A program made the position numbers and the translations under genes. The notes beneath the pieces are model-generated. The model did not search any database, was not told the DNA's origin, and worked only from the letters and a program-made list of their open reading frames with translations. This document shows positions 1-10,053 of a stretch of DNA of 64,000 nucleotides, one piece after another. Origin of the DNA: Hermodice carunculata (lineage: Eukaryota > Annelida > Polychaeta > Eunicida > Amphinomidae); NCBI GenBank assembly GCA_964020975.1, contig CAXHWN010002169.1:372001-436000 (forward strand). The letters run 5' to 3'. Positions within the stretch are counted from its first letter, which is position 1. Each line of letters starts with the position of its first letter.

Positions 1-1415
1 ACACATTACATCATAAGATAGAATATTATCATATAAATGGTATTGCATTACATTCACGGAGAATTATTTGTGTAACCGTTAGCAATATGTGGAAATAGGC
101 GACACCAAATCAACTTTATAAAAATTACCACTGGAGTTCCTCAGGGCTCGATTGTAGGTCCTCTGCTATTCGTTATCTATATAAATGATCTACAAGTTGC
201 ACCCAAATTTTTAAACCATTAACATATACTGATGATACTACTTTAGTCAGTATTCTGCAAGTTCTGACATCAATCGGAATCAAACTTTTAATATTGTGCT
301 GAATTGTGTAATATTTCGTAAATGGATGAAATATAATAAGTTGTCTTTGAACAAAAACAAAACCGAATTTACGATTTTCCATAGTCCACAGAGAAGTACC
401 AGTTTCTGAAATACAGATAAAGAATATTAGAATTGAATGTGTAAGTGATTTTGATTTTTAGGCATGCAAATTGACAAACATTTAAACTGGAGCAGTCGTA
501 TTGACAAAACATCATCCAAGCTATCAGACTCAATTCGTGTTATTAACAGACTAAAATATATCGTCCTTGTGACATCTTACAAATGATATACAACCATCAG
601 GTGCTGCCCTCTACTTAAACTATGGAGTACTGCTTTGGGTGCAAAAAAAGTCAGGAATTCCATTATTGCAGCAAAAAGTATGTGAGGATAATGAACCATA
701 GCAAGTTTAATGCACATAAAGAACCAAATTTCAAAGCTCTAAACTTAAATAAGGAAAACGATACGTTTCTTCATCAGCAACAAAGATTTTATTTCAAATT
801 TGTTACCAAGCAATTACCTGAATGCTTTAAATCTTTCAGAATACTTTTGGTGTCTGAAGTCCATAATCATAATGCAAGAAATGGAAACAACTTATTTGCA
901 GAAAGAACAAACTTTGTAAGCACTGGAAACTGTCTAACAGCTGTGATAATCAATACTTTAAATACCACCCATAATCATATGATTGATAAGATTCACACTT
1001 ACAGTAAAATGGTTTTGCTATATATAATTACGAAAAAATGTCTGCTTGACAAACATAAGGTTGCTTGTTCTGTTCCGAACTGCTACATATGTGATTCTCT
1101 GTGATCATGTACCTCTCTTTGGACAGCATCCAAACAAAATAAAATGAAATAAAATTGTATTAATGTCGCTTATTGTAAATTACAGTCAATACGTAAGAGT
1201 GTGAGGTTGAAAAAAATTTTTACTGTACACCACCACATTATGTAATTCTAATTTCCCCATTTCCTTACAGTTAATACACTTAATTCATGTTATTTAGTAT
1301 TGGGGTGGCTCTCATGGTAGTGGCTGTATGTGGCCTTGATAAAAGTCTCCCTACCAAGGAACACATAATTTTAAAAATGTATTTCTTAACTATCGTATGG
1401 TCAAATAAAGGATTC
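1..1415 (+). mobile_element. LINE (non-LTR retrotransposon), decayed 3' part
   Basis: The left edge cuts this element. Broken-frame translation shows a Jockey/CR1-group reverse transcriptase palm: [20 protein letters not shown] near 134-193 and YTDDTTL near 229-249, where most LINEs read YADD. A thumb-like stretch (HLNWSSRIDK) follows near 480-510. The C-terminal domain is open at 622-1104, and a 3' UTR ends near AAATAAAGGATTC at about 1400-1415. Stops and frame changes separate the blocks, so this is a dead copy. The 5' half (endonuclease and RT fingers) lies outside the window or was never copied. Confidence 0.85.
622..1104 (+). pseudogene. LINE ORF2 C-terminal domain
   Basis: A 160-codon open stretch inside the LINE at 1-1415. 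It matches the region after the RT thumb of Jockey/CR1-group ORF2 proteins: FKALNLNKENDTFL, then YFKFVTKQLPECF, HNHNARN (family HNHNTR) and VIINTLN. It ends in the Cys pattern VACSVPNCYIC typical of the end of these proteins. The first methionine is incidental: homology begins around the KKSQEFHYC stretch, where the upstream RT frame joins. It is not an independent gene. Confidence 0.75.
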
Positions 1416-2019
1416 TTGGGTTTTTTGTTTTGAGGCTTGTTTCTTTTTTTTTATCTGTGACATGTAAAGTGTATGCATCTTCTTAGGTATGAAGACCTTG
1501 GATGATTGGCCCCATCTGTTGTGCCGTCGTCATTGAATGCACGGTAAAAAGCTACCTCTCATTTCCTCCTTCATTGACCATAAATGTCGGGGTCCTTTTC
1601 CCGGACCTTCGCAATAAACCAGAAGCCAAGCGAGTAAATAAATTTCCCATAAAGAAAAGGCATAAAGCAGAGCCACGACCTCAAGGTGTTAGACCGGGTT
1701 AAAACTAATTTCAAAAAGTGTCAATTGAACAAATTTGCTGACTGACGTTACTACGAAGCCTTGACGTTCACGAATTTTATAAAAAGTTCATGACGACCTT
1801 TATTTGTGAGACGGTCATTCAATTTTTATATGAATAATATCTGACATACGTAGGCATATTTTTTACCTGAAACAAGGCACGTGGGTAATGGTACAGGAAG
1901 AGTTTGAAGGGCTGATCAAACGCACGCGACTCGTTCACAAAAGACTGCATTTACATGTACACGTACTCCCTGCGATTTCACATGGCGTGTGTGCATTGTA
2001 TTGCGTTACGTGAGAGTAA
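1416..2019. other. No gene seen
   Basis: Spacer between the LINE 3' end and the hairpin at 2020. A short ORF at 1502-1702 has no recognisable domain and no coding-like features. Nothing else is supported. Confidence 0.5.
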
Positions 2020-2110
2020 TAACATGAAAAGAGACCATTATGGCTTATAACTGTCGAGTGGCGAAGCCACGAGACAGTTGTAATAGCCGTAATCGTCTCC
2101 TTTCATGTTA
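2020..2110. repeat. Near-perfect hairpin palindrome
   Basis: Two ~44-bp arms are inverted copies around a 3-base GAA loop at 2063-2065. The inner stem is GTGGC/GCCAC, then the ACTGTC/GACAGT block, and the outer arm is TAACATGAAA/TTTCATGTTA. A few mismatches interrupt the arms. The hairpin would extrude as a cruciform or fold in RNA. It sits at the left edge of an inverted-repeat-flanked segment (2110-2840). Confidence 0.8.
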
Positions 2111-2840
2111 TGACACATTTGTCATTGGCTGGTAGGAATGGTCATTTGTGTTTAGGTCGGATCAGTGATTTCATGATTGAAAGCGTATCATCTGTCAGTT
2201 ACGTGATCAAATTCTTACACACACGTATGACAATGTCATTTCACTTCTGAGTCACTTCATTCGTGATTCCGCTCAGGCGTTCAGGTAGTTCGTGAATCTG
2301 CTAGCTGCCACAAAATGGAAGATGACGTGCCTCTAATTGAACTTGATAATATTGCATCTCAGCAATTATTTTTCCAAAGAAATGACGGCACCGGCAGTAC
2401 TGGGAGGTATGTTGGTTTTTAGTTGTAATGTTTTTACAATTTCACAAACAAAGTTTGCTTTGCGTTCATGATATGCTACTGCATCAAGACTACTGACCCG
2501 GAGAAGTTTTGTGGCTGATGGTATAATGCGTGCTGGTACTTGAATGGAAAGTTTTTATCATGGAAATTCAGGTAAATTATTTCAAATTTTATCGTTAGAC
2601 ACTGAAAGGGTTAATTCGGAAAGAGCGAGTTATAGGTTTTACTTAATTCACTCTTTTTGCGGGCCCTTTTTGCGATTATTGAGGGTGAAGGTCAGCCCAA
2701 AAAAGATGCATTATCAAGTTTCATAATACATTCTTTTTCATAATCAATGGTTATGGGATATTATCAACACTTTTTGAGCCGTATGATTGGCTAATTCCTA
2801 CCAGCCACATGACAAAGTGATATTTCATGTTCGGAACGAG
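2110..2840. mobile_element. Inverted-repeat-flanked segment, possible non-autonomous DNA element
   Basis: Arms at 2118-2139 and 2794-2816 are inverted copies sharing GGCTGGTAGGAAT and TTTGTCAT. Weaker similarity extends outward on both sides. The ~0.65-kb interior contains a good start codon and splice donor (2315-2406). No target duplication was found, so element status is inferred from the inverted arms only. Confidence 0.4.
2315..2406 (+). CDS. Candidate first coding exon, function unknown
   Basis: The ATG at 2315 has a favourable context (CACAAAATGG: A at -3, G at +4). It opens 30 codons starting MEDDVPLIELDNIASQQ and ending at GGGAG|GTATGT, a strong consensus 5' splice donor with GT at 2407-2408. 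The peptide is acidic and matches no family I recognise. It sits between the inverted arms of the 2110-2840 segment, so it could be the first exon of a transposon gene, a captured host exon, or chance. No downstream acceptor or second exon was found. Confidence 0.3.
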
Positions 2841-2920
2841 CGGGACTCGAACCTGCAACCTTTGGCACCAGTCGCCTAGCTGAAATGGGAAACGCACATA
2901 TCCACTCGACCAAATCATAT
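2835..2920 (-). repeat. tRNA-like sequence with pol III A and B boxes, SINE-head-like
   Basis: On the minus strand, A box TGGTCGAGTGG (2912-2902) is followed 48 bases later by a perfect B box GGTTCGAGTCC (2853-2843). The layout is that of a Ser/Leu-type tRNA with a long variable arm. The acceptor ends do not pair, so this is not an intact tRNA gene; a tRNA-derived SINE head or tRNA pseudogene fits better. Confidence 0.6.
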
Positions 2921-3694
2921 ATCATGTTCTGGTTTGATAAGAGCAGTTGTTAAATATGGTTTTGTAATATGAGCAGACTGATATACCTCCATGAATTTTG
3001 ATAGGAACAAGTATAAAGTTTAATATCTCTTATATGAATAATATTGAAGATGTGGAGCTTTGTGACAATGGGGAAGCTTCCAGTAAAGTTCTGTTATTAT
3101 GAAAGCTAAGGTTTCGTCAGCTTTAAAACCGCACAATGATTATTCCAATTAAGTATCAGCTCAAATAGCCACATAATATAAGGCACAATGCAAATTAAAA
3201 TCATGTCAAAATGACACAAATTGTTGATTCGTAAGTGCTATTATGTAGCTTTTTCGTTTCATTAACGTTTCATGAGAACATCCGCAACGTATCCAAGTAG
3301 AGAAGTCATCCTACGCTTCCATAGATATTCTGGTGTCAAGTGTTGGGACAGGTGCACTCTGAGTATCTAAAGTTGTGTGTCCCCATTGAAAATGTTTAGC
3401 ACCATCTTCGGTATATAACGATAATTTCAACAGCTGAATGCAGGCTCCAGTTTCTCTGTTGCATGTTACAACTCACTGAGGGTCATGTATGCAGCTGTTT
3501 GAACAGTAAACGCTGTCGTAGTCGAGATAACCAATCAGTTGCAAGTATTGAACTTCCGGACATCTGAGGTTTGGCGACCTCGCAGGGCATTCTGAGCTCA
3601 CCACTCTATCATCCAGGAACTGCTGCATGACCTGTCATTGTCTTTGCCTGTAATGATGCCAACACATGAGGGAGATCATGGATGCCAGTTGGTG
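2921..3694. other. No gene seen
   Basis: Flank of the 8-kb TIR element. No coding signal or repeat was recognised; the ORF starting at 3666 runs into the terminal repeat. Confidence 0.5.
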
Positions 3695-3703
3695 TCAAGC
3701 AGG
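3695..3703. repeat. Left 9-bp target-site duplication
   Basis: TCAAGCAGG directly abuts the left terminal inverted repeat. The same nine bases abut the right end at 11704-11712, and the next bases differ. Confidence 0.8.
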
Positions 3704-3797
3704 GGGTCCCGGTCGAAACGTACCCTGGTCAAAACGTACCCTCCTTCAAATGTACCCAGGGTACGTTTTGACTAGCAAAAACGTACCCTGTAAATGT
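3704..3797 (+). repeat. Left terminal inverted repeat (94 bp)
   Basis: Begins GGGTCCCGGTCGAAACG. It contains a repeated core AAACGTACCCT in both orientations (several copies between 3715 and 3795), which could be clustered transposase-binding sites. A further core copy lies just inside the TIR near 3798-3812, on the left side only. Confidence 0.85.
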
Positions 3798-4701
3798 CAA
3801 AACGTACCCTTTAAATATCCTTTATTTATTTTTATTATTCTTTTCTTGTGGTGTCATTTTTCGTCATAGGGATTTCAAAATACACCCATTTATTAAAAAA
3901 AACGCATGGTCCACAGACAGGGAATATAACGATTTACCATTGAAATTTATGGGAAGAGAGCCCTGTCTAAAGATGTATATAGCTACACTATGAAAATGTC
4001 GCATTTGCTCTTGCTAGTTGTGTATTTCTGTGTTATATATATTTCTATGGCTATGGATCTCTGAAGTTATGGCATTTAAACTCGTTTGAATAGAATTGTA
4101 TCATTTCGCGACATGCAGTAGGGTGTCTGTGTCAGTCTGGCAAAAAACCAACAGTCGGATCTTTTTTCTCTCCATGTCACTGAATATTAAATATATTGTG
4201 ATTTGTCGCTATTTTTTTTTCTTTTTTTGGTACAATTTTGTTGACAACTTTTTCGTGGAATTGTTACGATCTGATGACGGAAAGCGGGGTGTTAAAAACA
4301 GTGACTTTGGCAGTCGGGGTAGGGGCTGGGCGTTAATCCAATCAAAGCAACCTTGTGCATACATACGCCAGCACTGTTTTAATCCTAAAAAAAAGGACAC
4401 ACAAAGTCTCTTGAAAAACATCAGAGATTCCTTTGTAAATTATGGTGAAAACATTTCTTGAGTTCATCCATAATAGACCTATTTAAAGAAGATAAACAAA
4501 TAAATAAACAGATAGACTCCAACCTGAGATTTCCAGTTGACAACCTATCTCGCTGTGCTCCCCCCCCCCCCCGTGTGTAAAGCAACAGTTGGGATTTGCA
4601 TATATTTTTTCCATATCACTCTACACTAAATATACATGTTTATGTATATATATATATATATATAAATATATATGTATATATACATATATATGTGTATATA
4701 T

Positions 4702-4742
<41 letters not shown>

Positions 4743-4984
4743 ATCAAAATGGTCAAGTAATCACTTTTGTTGTATGTTCAGTTTGGCCGAACAGACATAT
4801 GGTCAAGCGTGAAAAATGATTGAGTCCTCTATATCGCACACGAGTTTCCCTGGTACATTAGGAAATGGGGGCTGAACTTGTCATCATTTGATGCGCCGCA
4901 GGTTTCTTATTGACCTGTTCTTCTTATTTTTATATTGACCAAATGGGCCTAATTAAGGTTCATCTTGATTTTGCCGTAAAGTTT
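3798..4984. other. Element interior without recognised gene
   Basis: Contains a C-run (4561-4572) and the AT/CA microsatellite below. The open frames at 4096-4461 and 4589-4819 are low-complexity or unrecognised and are not credible genes. No transposase motif was seen. Confidence 0.5.
4640..4742. repeat. (TA)n/(CA)n compound microsatellite
   Basis: TA runs at about 4645-4690 and 4719-4742 flank a CA run at about 4701-4720. Confidence 0.9.
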
Positions 4985-5357
4985 AGATTCAGATTCATTT
5001 TATTCGACATAGAAGTGAATACATTGTACACATTTTGGTAATTGCGCAAAAACATGTATGACAAAAAAAAAGATAGATAATAGTGAGAATGAAATTACCA
5101 TAAGAAAATTGTAGTCAGGATGACCCTGCTAAGGATGATAAACATCCGCTTCCGCAAGGGCCACCTAGGAAAAGTTGCTTTGTATGTTACACCTAGTTTC
5201 AACAGAGGTTCGGTCCATTACAAAGAGAATCAAAGACAAAGAACTCCGGCATTAATATACAAGATTTCAGGAATGATTATAAAGTGTTATTACAGACAAA
5301 GCAATAACAATGGAGCAAGTTTCAGAATATTGGGTTATATAATATGTTTTAACATGT

Positions 5358-5603
5358 CTAGAGAATCCAAAGAAAGGGTGTGTGTGAATTTTTCCTGTGA
5401 TGTGTAAAGGTGCATTTGGGGATATAGTGCCGTATGCACTTTTCGGTGGATACATATTGGGGGGTGGCATAGTGAGGTGTGTTGCAATATCTCGTGGAAT
5501 ATGGGTGAGTAACAGGTAAGGCTGAGAACATGTAATTAAAGTAGCCAGGCAATTCGTTTTTAGTATATCTGTAGTAAAAGTTTAAAGCTTTAAGTTTAAA
5601 CAA
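5358..5603 (-). pseudogene. LINE ORF2 C-terminal domain (fragment)
   Basis: An 81-codon open stretch with FKLKALNFYYRYTKNELPGYF and YSTRYCN, the equivalent of the HNxNTR block found in the other LINE at 622-1104. It continues the RT at 5700-6401 in another frame. Confidence 0.6.
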
Positions 5604-5699
5604 GTCCGGTAATTTGAAAACCTTTAAGTCCTGAAAAAAGGGCTCAGTATGTGCATAATAATGTGTAGAACATATTAAACAAATATATGACTTCTGAAG

Positions 5700-6401
5700 T
5701 TAAAATATGCGATCATAGGAATAACCCCAAACCAATATCGAGTGATTAATATGTGGCAGAAACAGAGAGTTGTAAATTATATGTAGTGTATTTCTAGGAA
5801 GCAGATGGTGTAGCCTTTTAAGTATCCCTATAATGCGAGCAGTTTTATCAGCAGTCTTATTTATATGGGCATTCCAATTTAATTTTTCGTTGATTATCAG
5901 CCCTAGGAAATCAAACTCACTCGTTCTCTCTAATTGTGTGTCTTTTATTTTTAGATTAATATTCATGTTTAACCTATGTTGAGGAAAACAGAAAAGCATA
6001 TATTTGAGGGTTTTTTGTATATTTAGAGATAATTTGTTTGCAGCAAGCAAGTGATATACTTTATTAAGTTCGGAGTTTATGTTGTTTGAGATATTCCTGT
6101 TGTTTGACTGAGGTCCAAACTTGAAAGTACAAAGTGAATTTATGAGAGTTGTGTCAGCAGCATAGAGTATTGACTCAAAGTTTTGAGTGGCTACATAAAG
6201 ATCATTAACATAGATTATAAAAAGAAGCGGCCCAAGGATAGATCCTTGTGGGACATCAATTATGATACATAATGGCTTGGAATGAACGTCATCTAGCTGA
6301 ACAAATTGGGTTCTATTGGTCAAGTAGCTTTTAAACCATTTTAGAGGTGTCTCAGAAACACCATAATATTTTAATTTGTATAAGAGAATTTCGTGATCCA
6401 A
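5700..6401 (-). pseudogene. LINE reverse transcriptase palm and thumb
   Basis: A 233-codon open stretch. Visible motifs: the end of the first palm block (DHEILLYKLKYYGV), PLKWFKSYLTNRTQFV, VPQGSILGPLLFIIYVNDL, then YAADTTL where active enzymes read YADD. One catalytic Asp is therefore Ala. FDFLGLIINEKLNWNAHI and the thumb RIIGILKRLHHLLP follow. The first catalytic block (DLSNAFDNLDH) begins just upstream at about 6395-6425 across a frame break. The enzyme is dead by both the substitution and the frame breaks. Confidence 0.85.
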
Positions 6402-6678
6402 ATTATCGAAAGCATTAGATAGGTCTAGAAAGATTGTTAGGGGTATTTCTCCTTTGTAAAGAATCTTATATATTCTCTCAATAAATTCTAAAGTGGCTGT
6501 TTCAGTACTATGAAGCTGTTTGAAGCCATGTTGACTTCTGTAAACAATATGGTGTGATGCGAAATGGTCATAGAGTTGAGATAGACCACTTTTTCAAAAA
6601 CTTTCGAAAGAGTTGGAAGTAGACATATAGGCCTATAGTTATTTAGAATCTTTCCGTCATCCTTCTTATATATTGGTA

Positions 6679-7511
6679 TTACTTTAGCGTTTTTAGTTCA
6701 TCCGGAAATATTCCAGTTGTAAGAGATTGGTTAATTATATGAGCTAATGGAGTCGCCAGTGAAGACTTCTCTATAAGTCTCATCGACAGCTGATCATGCC
6801 CCGAGCTAGATTTAGGTTTAAACTTGTTTAATGTTGATTCAACCTCAGCTGCAGAAGTATTTATGAAAGGAAAAATATTTTCCCCTCGATGATTAAGGTA
6901 TGTGCTGAAGTGAGGTAAGTTTTGCTGGTCTATGTTGGCTGCCAGTTTTGAGCCAATGCCTGTAAAAACTGCATTAAATTTGTCTGCTATTTGCCTCTTA
7001 TTGGATTCCTTTCTGTCATCAATCATAAAAAAGGGAAAATCATTTTGTTTCTTCTATTTACATTTAGAATCGTTTTTATAGCATTCCATGTCTTTTTAGT
7101 GTCGTTTTTGAAATTTTCAAATTGGGAGTGATAGTGATTCCTTTTATTTTGTTGAATCGATCTGTTTAGTATCTTATTGTAAATTTTTAGATTTTGCTTC
7201 AAGGTCAAAAATTGCTGAGAATCAGGATGTGTGCTCTTCATTTGTTTGTAGAGATTGTCGCGAATTTTTTTTGATCTGAGAATTCCATTTGTAATCCAAG
7301 GAAACTTTTTATGTTTATATTTGTTAAAACGGACGGTTTTGGTAGGTAGATATTTATCTTTAGAGTGATGTATCATTTTTATGAAATTGTCATAATTATG
7401 ATTAGGGTCACAGTTTAAACCATTATCAAGAACTTGCATCAAGTTAGTATTATTTATATCCTGAATAAACTTTTGAATTGACACAGGATCTTTGTTCCGA
7501 TTTTTGAACAT
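6679..7511 (-). pseudogene. LINE pre-RT linker and RT fingers
   Basis: Two overlapping open stretches (7023-7511, then 6679-7026). The first has the basic linker between endonuclease and RT (FPWITNGILRSKKIRDNLY, RSIQQNKRNHYHSQF). The second has the RT start (FKPKSSSGHDQLSMRLIEKS, LTTGIFPDELKTLK). The frame changes at the overlap and again after ELKTLK, where the family continues with a VIPIYKK-type block. Confidence 0.8.
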
Positions 7512-7800
7512 ATTTATGTGGAGATTGAAGGTTTATCTTTTGATCCAGGCATGTAAAACATTGTAGGTGGTCAGATAAATTTGTGAAGATTGTAATTTTT
7601 TGTTTCAAATTATTTCCAAATATGTCAATAAACTGACACTCCCACAGAGTTTTTGGAGAATAGAAATGTCTGATTGCATATTGAAAATTTTGGTGTAGAT
7701 ATATTGATAATCCTCCATGTGAACTGCAAGTAGCCCCAAGAGAAATGGGAATGTAGTTGTTAAGTTCAAAAAGACTAGTGTCCGCATTAGATCCTTCTAA
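7512..7800 (-). pseudogene. LINE endonuclease remnants
   Basis: Short frame pieces fit the middle and end of an AP-like endonuclease, including GNNLKQKITI and a C-terminal LSDHLQCF resembling the family SDHLP motif. The central segment with the GDFN motif is absent, pointing to an internal deletion. Confidence 0.55.
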
Positions 7801-8127
7801 CTAAGTTTCTTGCAGACAGATGGCACTGAATTCAATGTTTTCGTTTAGTAATTCATCAAATAATGTTTTCAGTTTATCAAATTTTGCATTTAAAGATTGG
7901 ATGTTCAAACTTAAAACAGACAAGTTTTGTGCAAAAGGTCTGATATACTCTGAAAGGTTACTTCTTTCAATATGAGGTGCATTTGAGGCAATTGAATTTG
8001 CGTGTTCAAGTTCATCAGGATTATCAATAAGATTATTTAGATTGATCCTACAATGCCACCGAAATTTTGGAGTACGTTGTTCACAAGAATTTTTGAAGTC
8101 ATTATAACATACTATGTATGTTTGCAA
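7801..8127 (-). pseudogene. LINE AP-like endonuclease N-terminus
   Basis: A 108-codon open stretch ending in LSVLSLNIQSLNAKFDKL and FSAICLQET. These are the first two conserved blocks of LINE endonucleases: the Asn of LNIQSL and the catalytic Glu of QET are both present. The preceding ~60 residues are unrecognised and may be ORF2 leader. Confidence 0.75.
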
Positions 8128-8130
8128 AAT

Positions 8131-10051
8131 TACAGAAAATGCTGAGGTTAGTATGCAGTTTTGATTGAAAAATTTGGTATCACTAAGTTATGAAAAAGTG
8201 CTTTGATTGAGAGTAAACCAATATAGACAATTGCCCATAGATATAGTGAACAAGTTTAAAGAATTGCAGTTCAACATATATGACAAAATTACCAACATCT
8301 CAGATCTGTAAAGAGCTAAATGTTCATACGTTTTTCAAAAGAAGATAACATATGTTCTTACAATAAGTAGTATAACAGTAAATACGTACAATCTTAGAAA
8401 GTTGTTATGAGATGGTTCAAAATGCGAAAACATATTGCAAAGTAATTCACAAATATTCAATTGTTCGTGGATGTTTACAGAGTGAGTACTTGGTTGTCGA
8501 AAAATATATTATGCCGGAGAGCATGAAAAATCTAAGGAAAGTATGGAGAACTGGAGTCATTGATGAAATATTTGTAGAGAATTTTCTACACAACTTCAGC
8601 TGATTTACAAACCTTTGCAAAAAAAAAATGGTACTGTATACAGTTACATATTCATATATTAGTCCATAGTAAATAAACATGTGTAGTAATGGAGCGCCTA
8701 AGATGGCATATAACATGAAAAATCTGAAAAGATGATTGAAAGTCGTCACAAATAATGAACAAGTGGTGGATATTTTTCCACAATAAAAAGAGGTGCCAAT
8801 GTTAATATAATACAAAATCAAGAAAGCAACCAAGCAAACAAATTGGTTACTACAAAGTAACATTCCTGTTACTGTCCCAGAGTGTATGCACGTATGAAAG
8901 AGAAGAATTTTATAAAGAGCATGTTACACTGTATAAAAAAAATCCTTGTACCAAAATATAACCTACAGAACTTCCATGAATAATAAATGAAGAAGCAAAA
9001 TGATTATGTTATAATTATCAGGCTGTTTGTTTTTTGTTTTCTTTTATTTTTGGTTGCCAATTAGATTCCTCCAAATTATCACCCAGTTAGGTACAGAAGG
9101 TAAAAGTTACCGTGAAATATCAACTGATATCACCATGGCAACTTAATTAAAATTTTCGAGATCAAGACTTTTATGTGACTGAAGCTTGAAGGTTGTCGCC
9201 CCTAAGAAAAGAGAAAGTTGAAGGACGGGCCGGCATCAAATATCAAGACTATATTAATAATAATTTTATTACCCCACCCCCCACCCCACCCCCACCCCCC
9301 GCGCGGATATTCACAATAAAGTACACGGGAATCATACAAAACAACATCTTGTACAAATAAAAATATAAATACAAATAAAAATATCAAAAGTAAAAGTGTG
9401 ACATTATTGGGTTTGATCGGAAAAGTTGGATTTGTTGGGCTTCTTTAGATTAAAAAAAAATGTTGCGTTCATCGCCATACTGAAAATTGAATTACATTCA
9501 CTGCTGTTGTTTTGCAGTGCCACTAAAAAAAAAAACACTGTAGATTGTTGGCGTATGGTCCTTGTCAAATCACATTCTTTGGATTGCGAACGCGCACATA
9601 TTTTGCAAGAGATGCTCGAGAAAATCGTGCCATGAGCAGAAAGTTAGGTGTACTTAAATGTCGGACACGGGAAGGTATTTGGCTCCACGTTATTTTTGTT
9701 CACCTTCTAGCTGGAAATTATACTCCAGTCCTTGAGGTGAGAACCTCTGCATTTTAATACACATTAGATTTACAACTTTATTTGCAATCTTCGGTACATG
9801 GATGTTGAATAACACTTGCCGACTATAATGGATATTTCCTATCTAAATGAAGACATTGTGTTTAAAAATATGCAAACTTCAAAAATGGTCAACTTCCCTT
9901 CGATCACACATCAGTCTCTCTGTGCTTATAATTTTTTTAAACATTTTGTCAATGAATGGGCGCGTCCGACAATTGGGCACGGCTCTAATACATAGTTTTT
10001 GCCATCTTAAACGAGTCACTTTCAATGTCTACATATTCTTACACATAATAA
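8131..10051. other. Element interior without recognised gene
   Basis: Lies between the LINE and the Tc1 copy inside the 8-kb TIR element. Short ORFs (8412-8603, 8447-8863 minus, 9426-9757) have no recognisable domains. The one structured site is the C-rich tract at 9272-9300. Confidence 0.5.
9272..9300 (-). other. Predicted G-quadruplex
   Basis: Five C-tracts of 4-6 bases on the plus strand are separated by single A residues. The minus strand therefore carries five G-tracts with one-base T loops, the most stable class of parallel quadruplex. Confidence 0.7.
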
Positions 10052-10053
10052 TA
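10052..10053. repeat. Tc1 TA target duplication (left)
   Basis: TA abuts the left Tc1 end; its partner is at 11580-11581. The 36-kb copy shows the same TATA pattern, and its empty site has a single TA. Confidence 0.8.

Larger units (their letters stand above)
4985..8130 (-). mobile_element. LINE (Jockey/CR1-group), nearly complete but decayed
   Basis: On the minus strand the element runs from an AP-like endonuclease start near 8127 to a 3' end AATAAAATGAATCTGAATC near 4985-5010. Blocks in order: endonuclease N-terminus (7801-8127), endonuclease remnants (7512-7787), pre-RT linker and RT fingers (6679-7511), RT palm and thumb (5700-6420), C-terminal domain (about 5358-5690). The middle of the endonuclease, where GDFN is expected, is missing. 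Frame breaks separate the blocks. It lies inside the 8-kb TIR element, so it either inserted there or was carried by it. Confidence 0.85.

Noticed and set aside
2835-2920. Functional tRNA-Ser or tRNA-Leu gene
   Set aside because: The acceptor arms do not pair and the T stem has a mismatch, so only a tRNA-like promoter is claimed.
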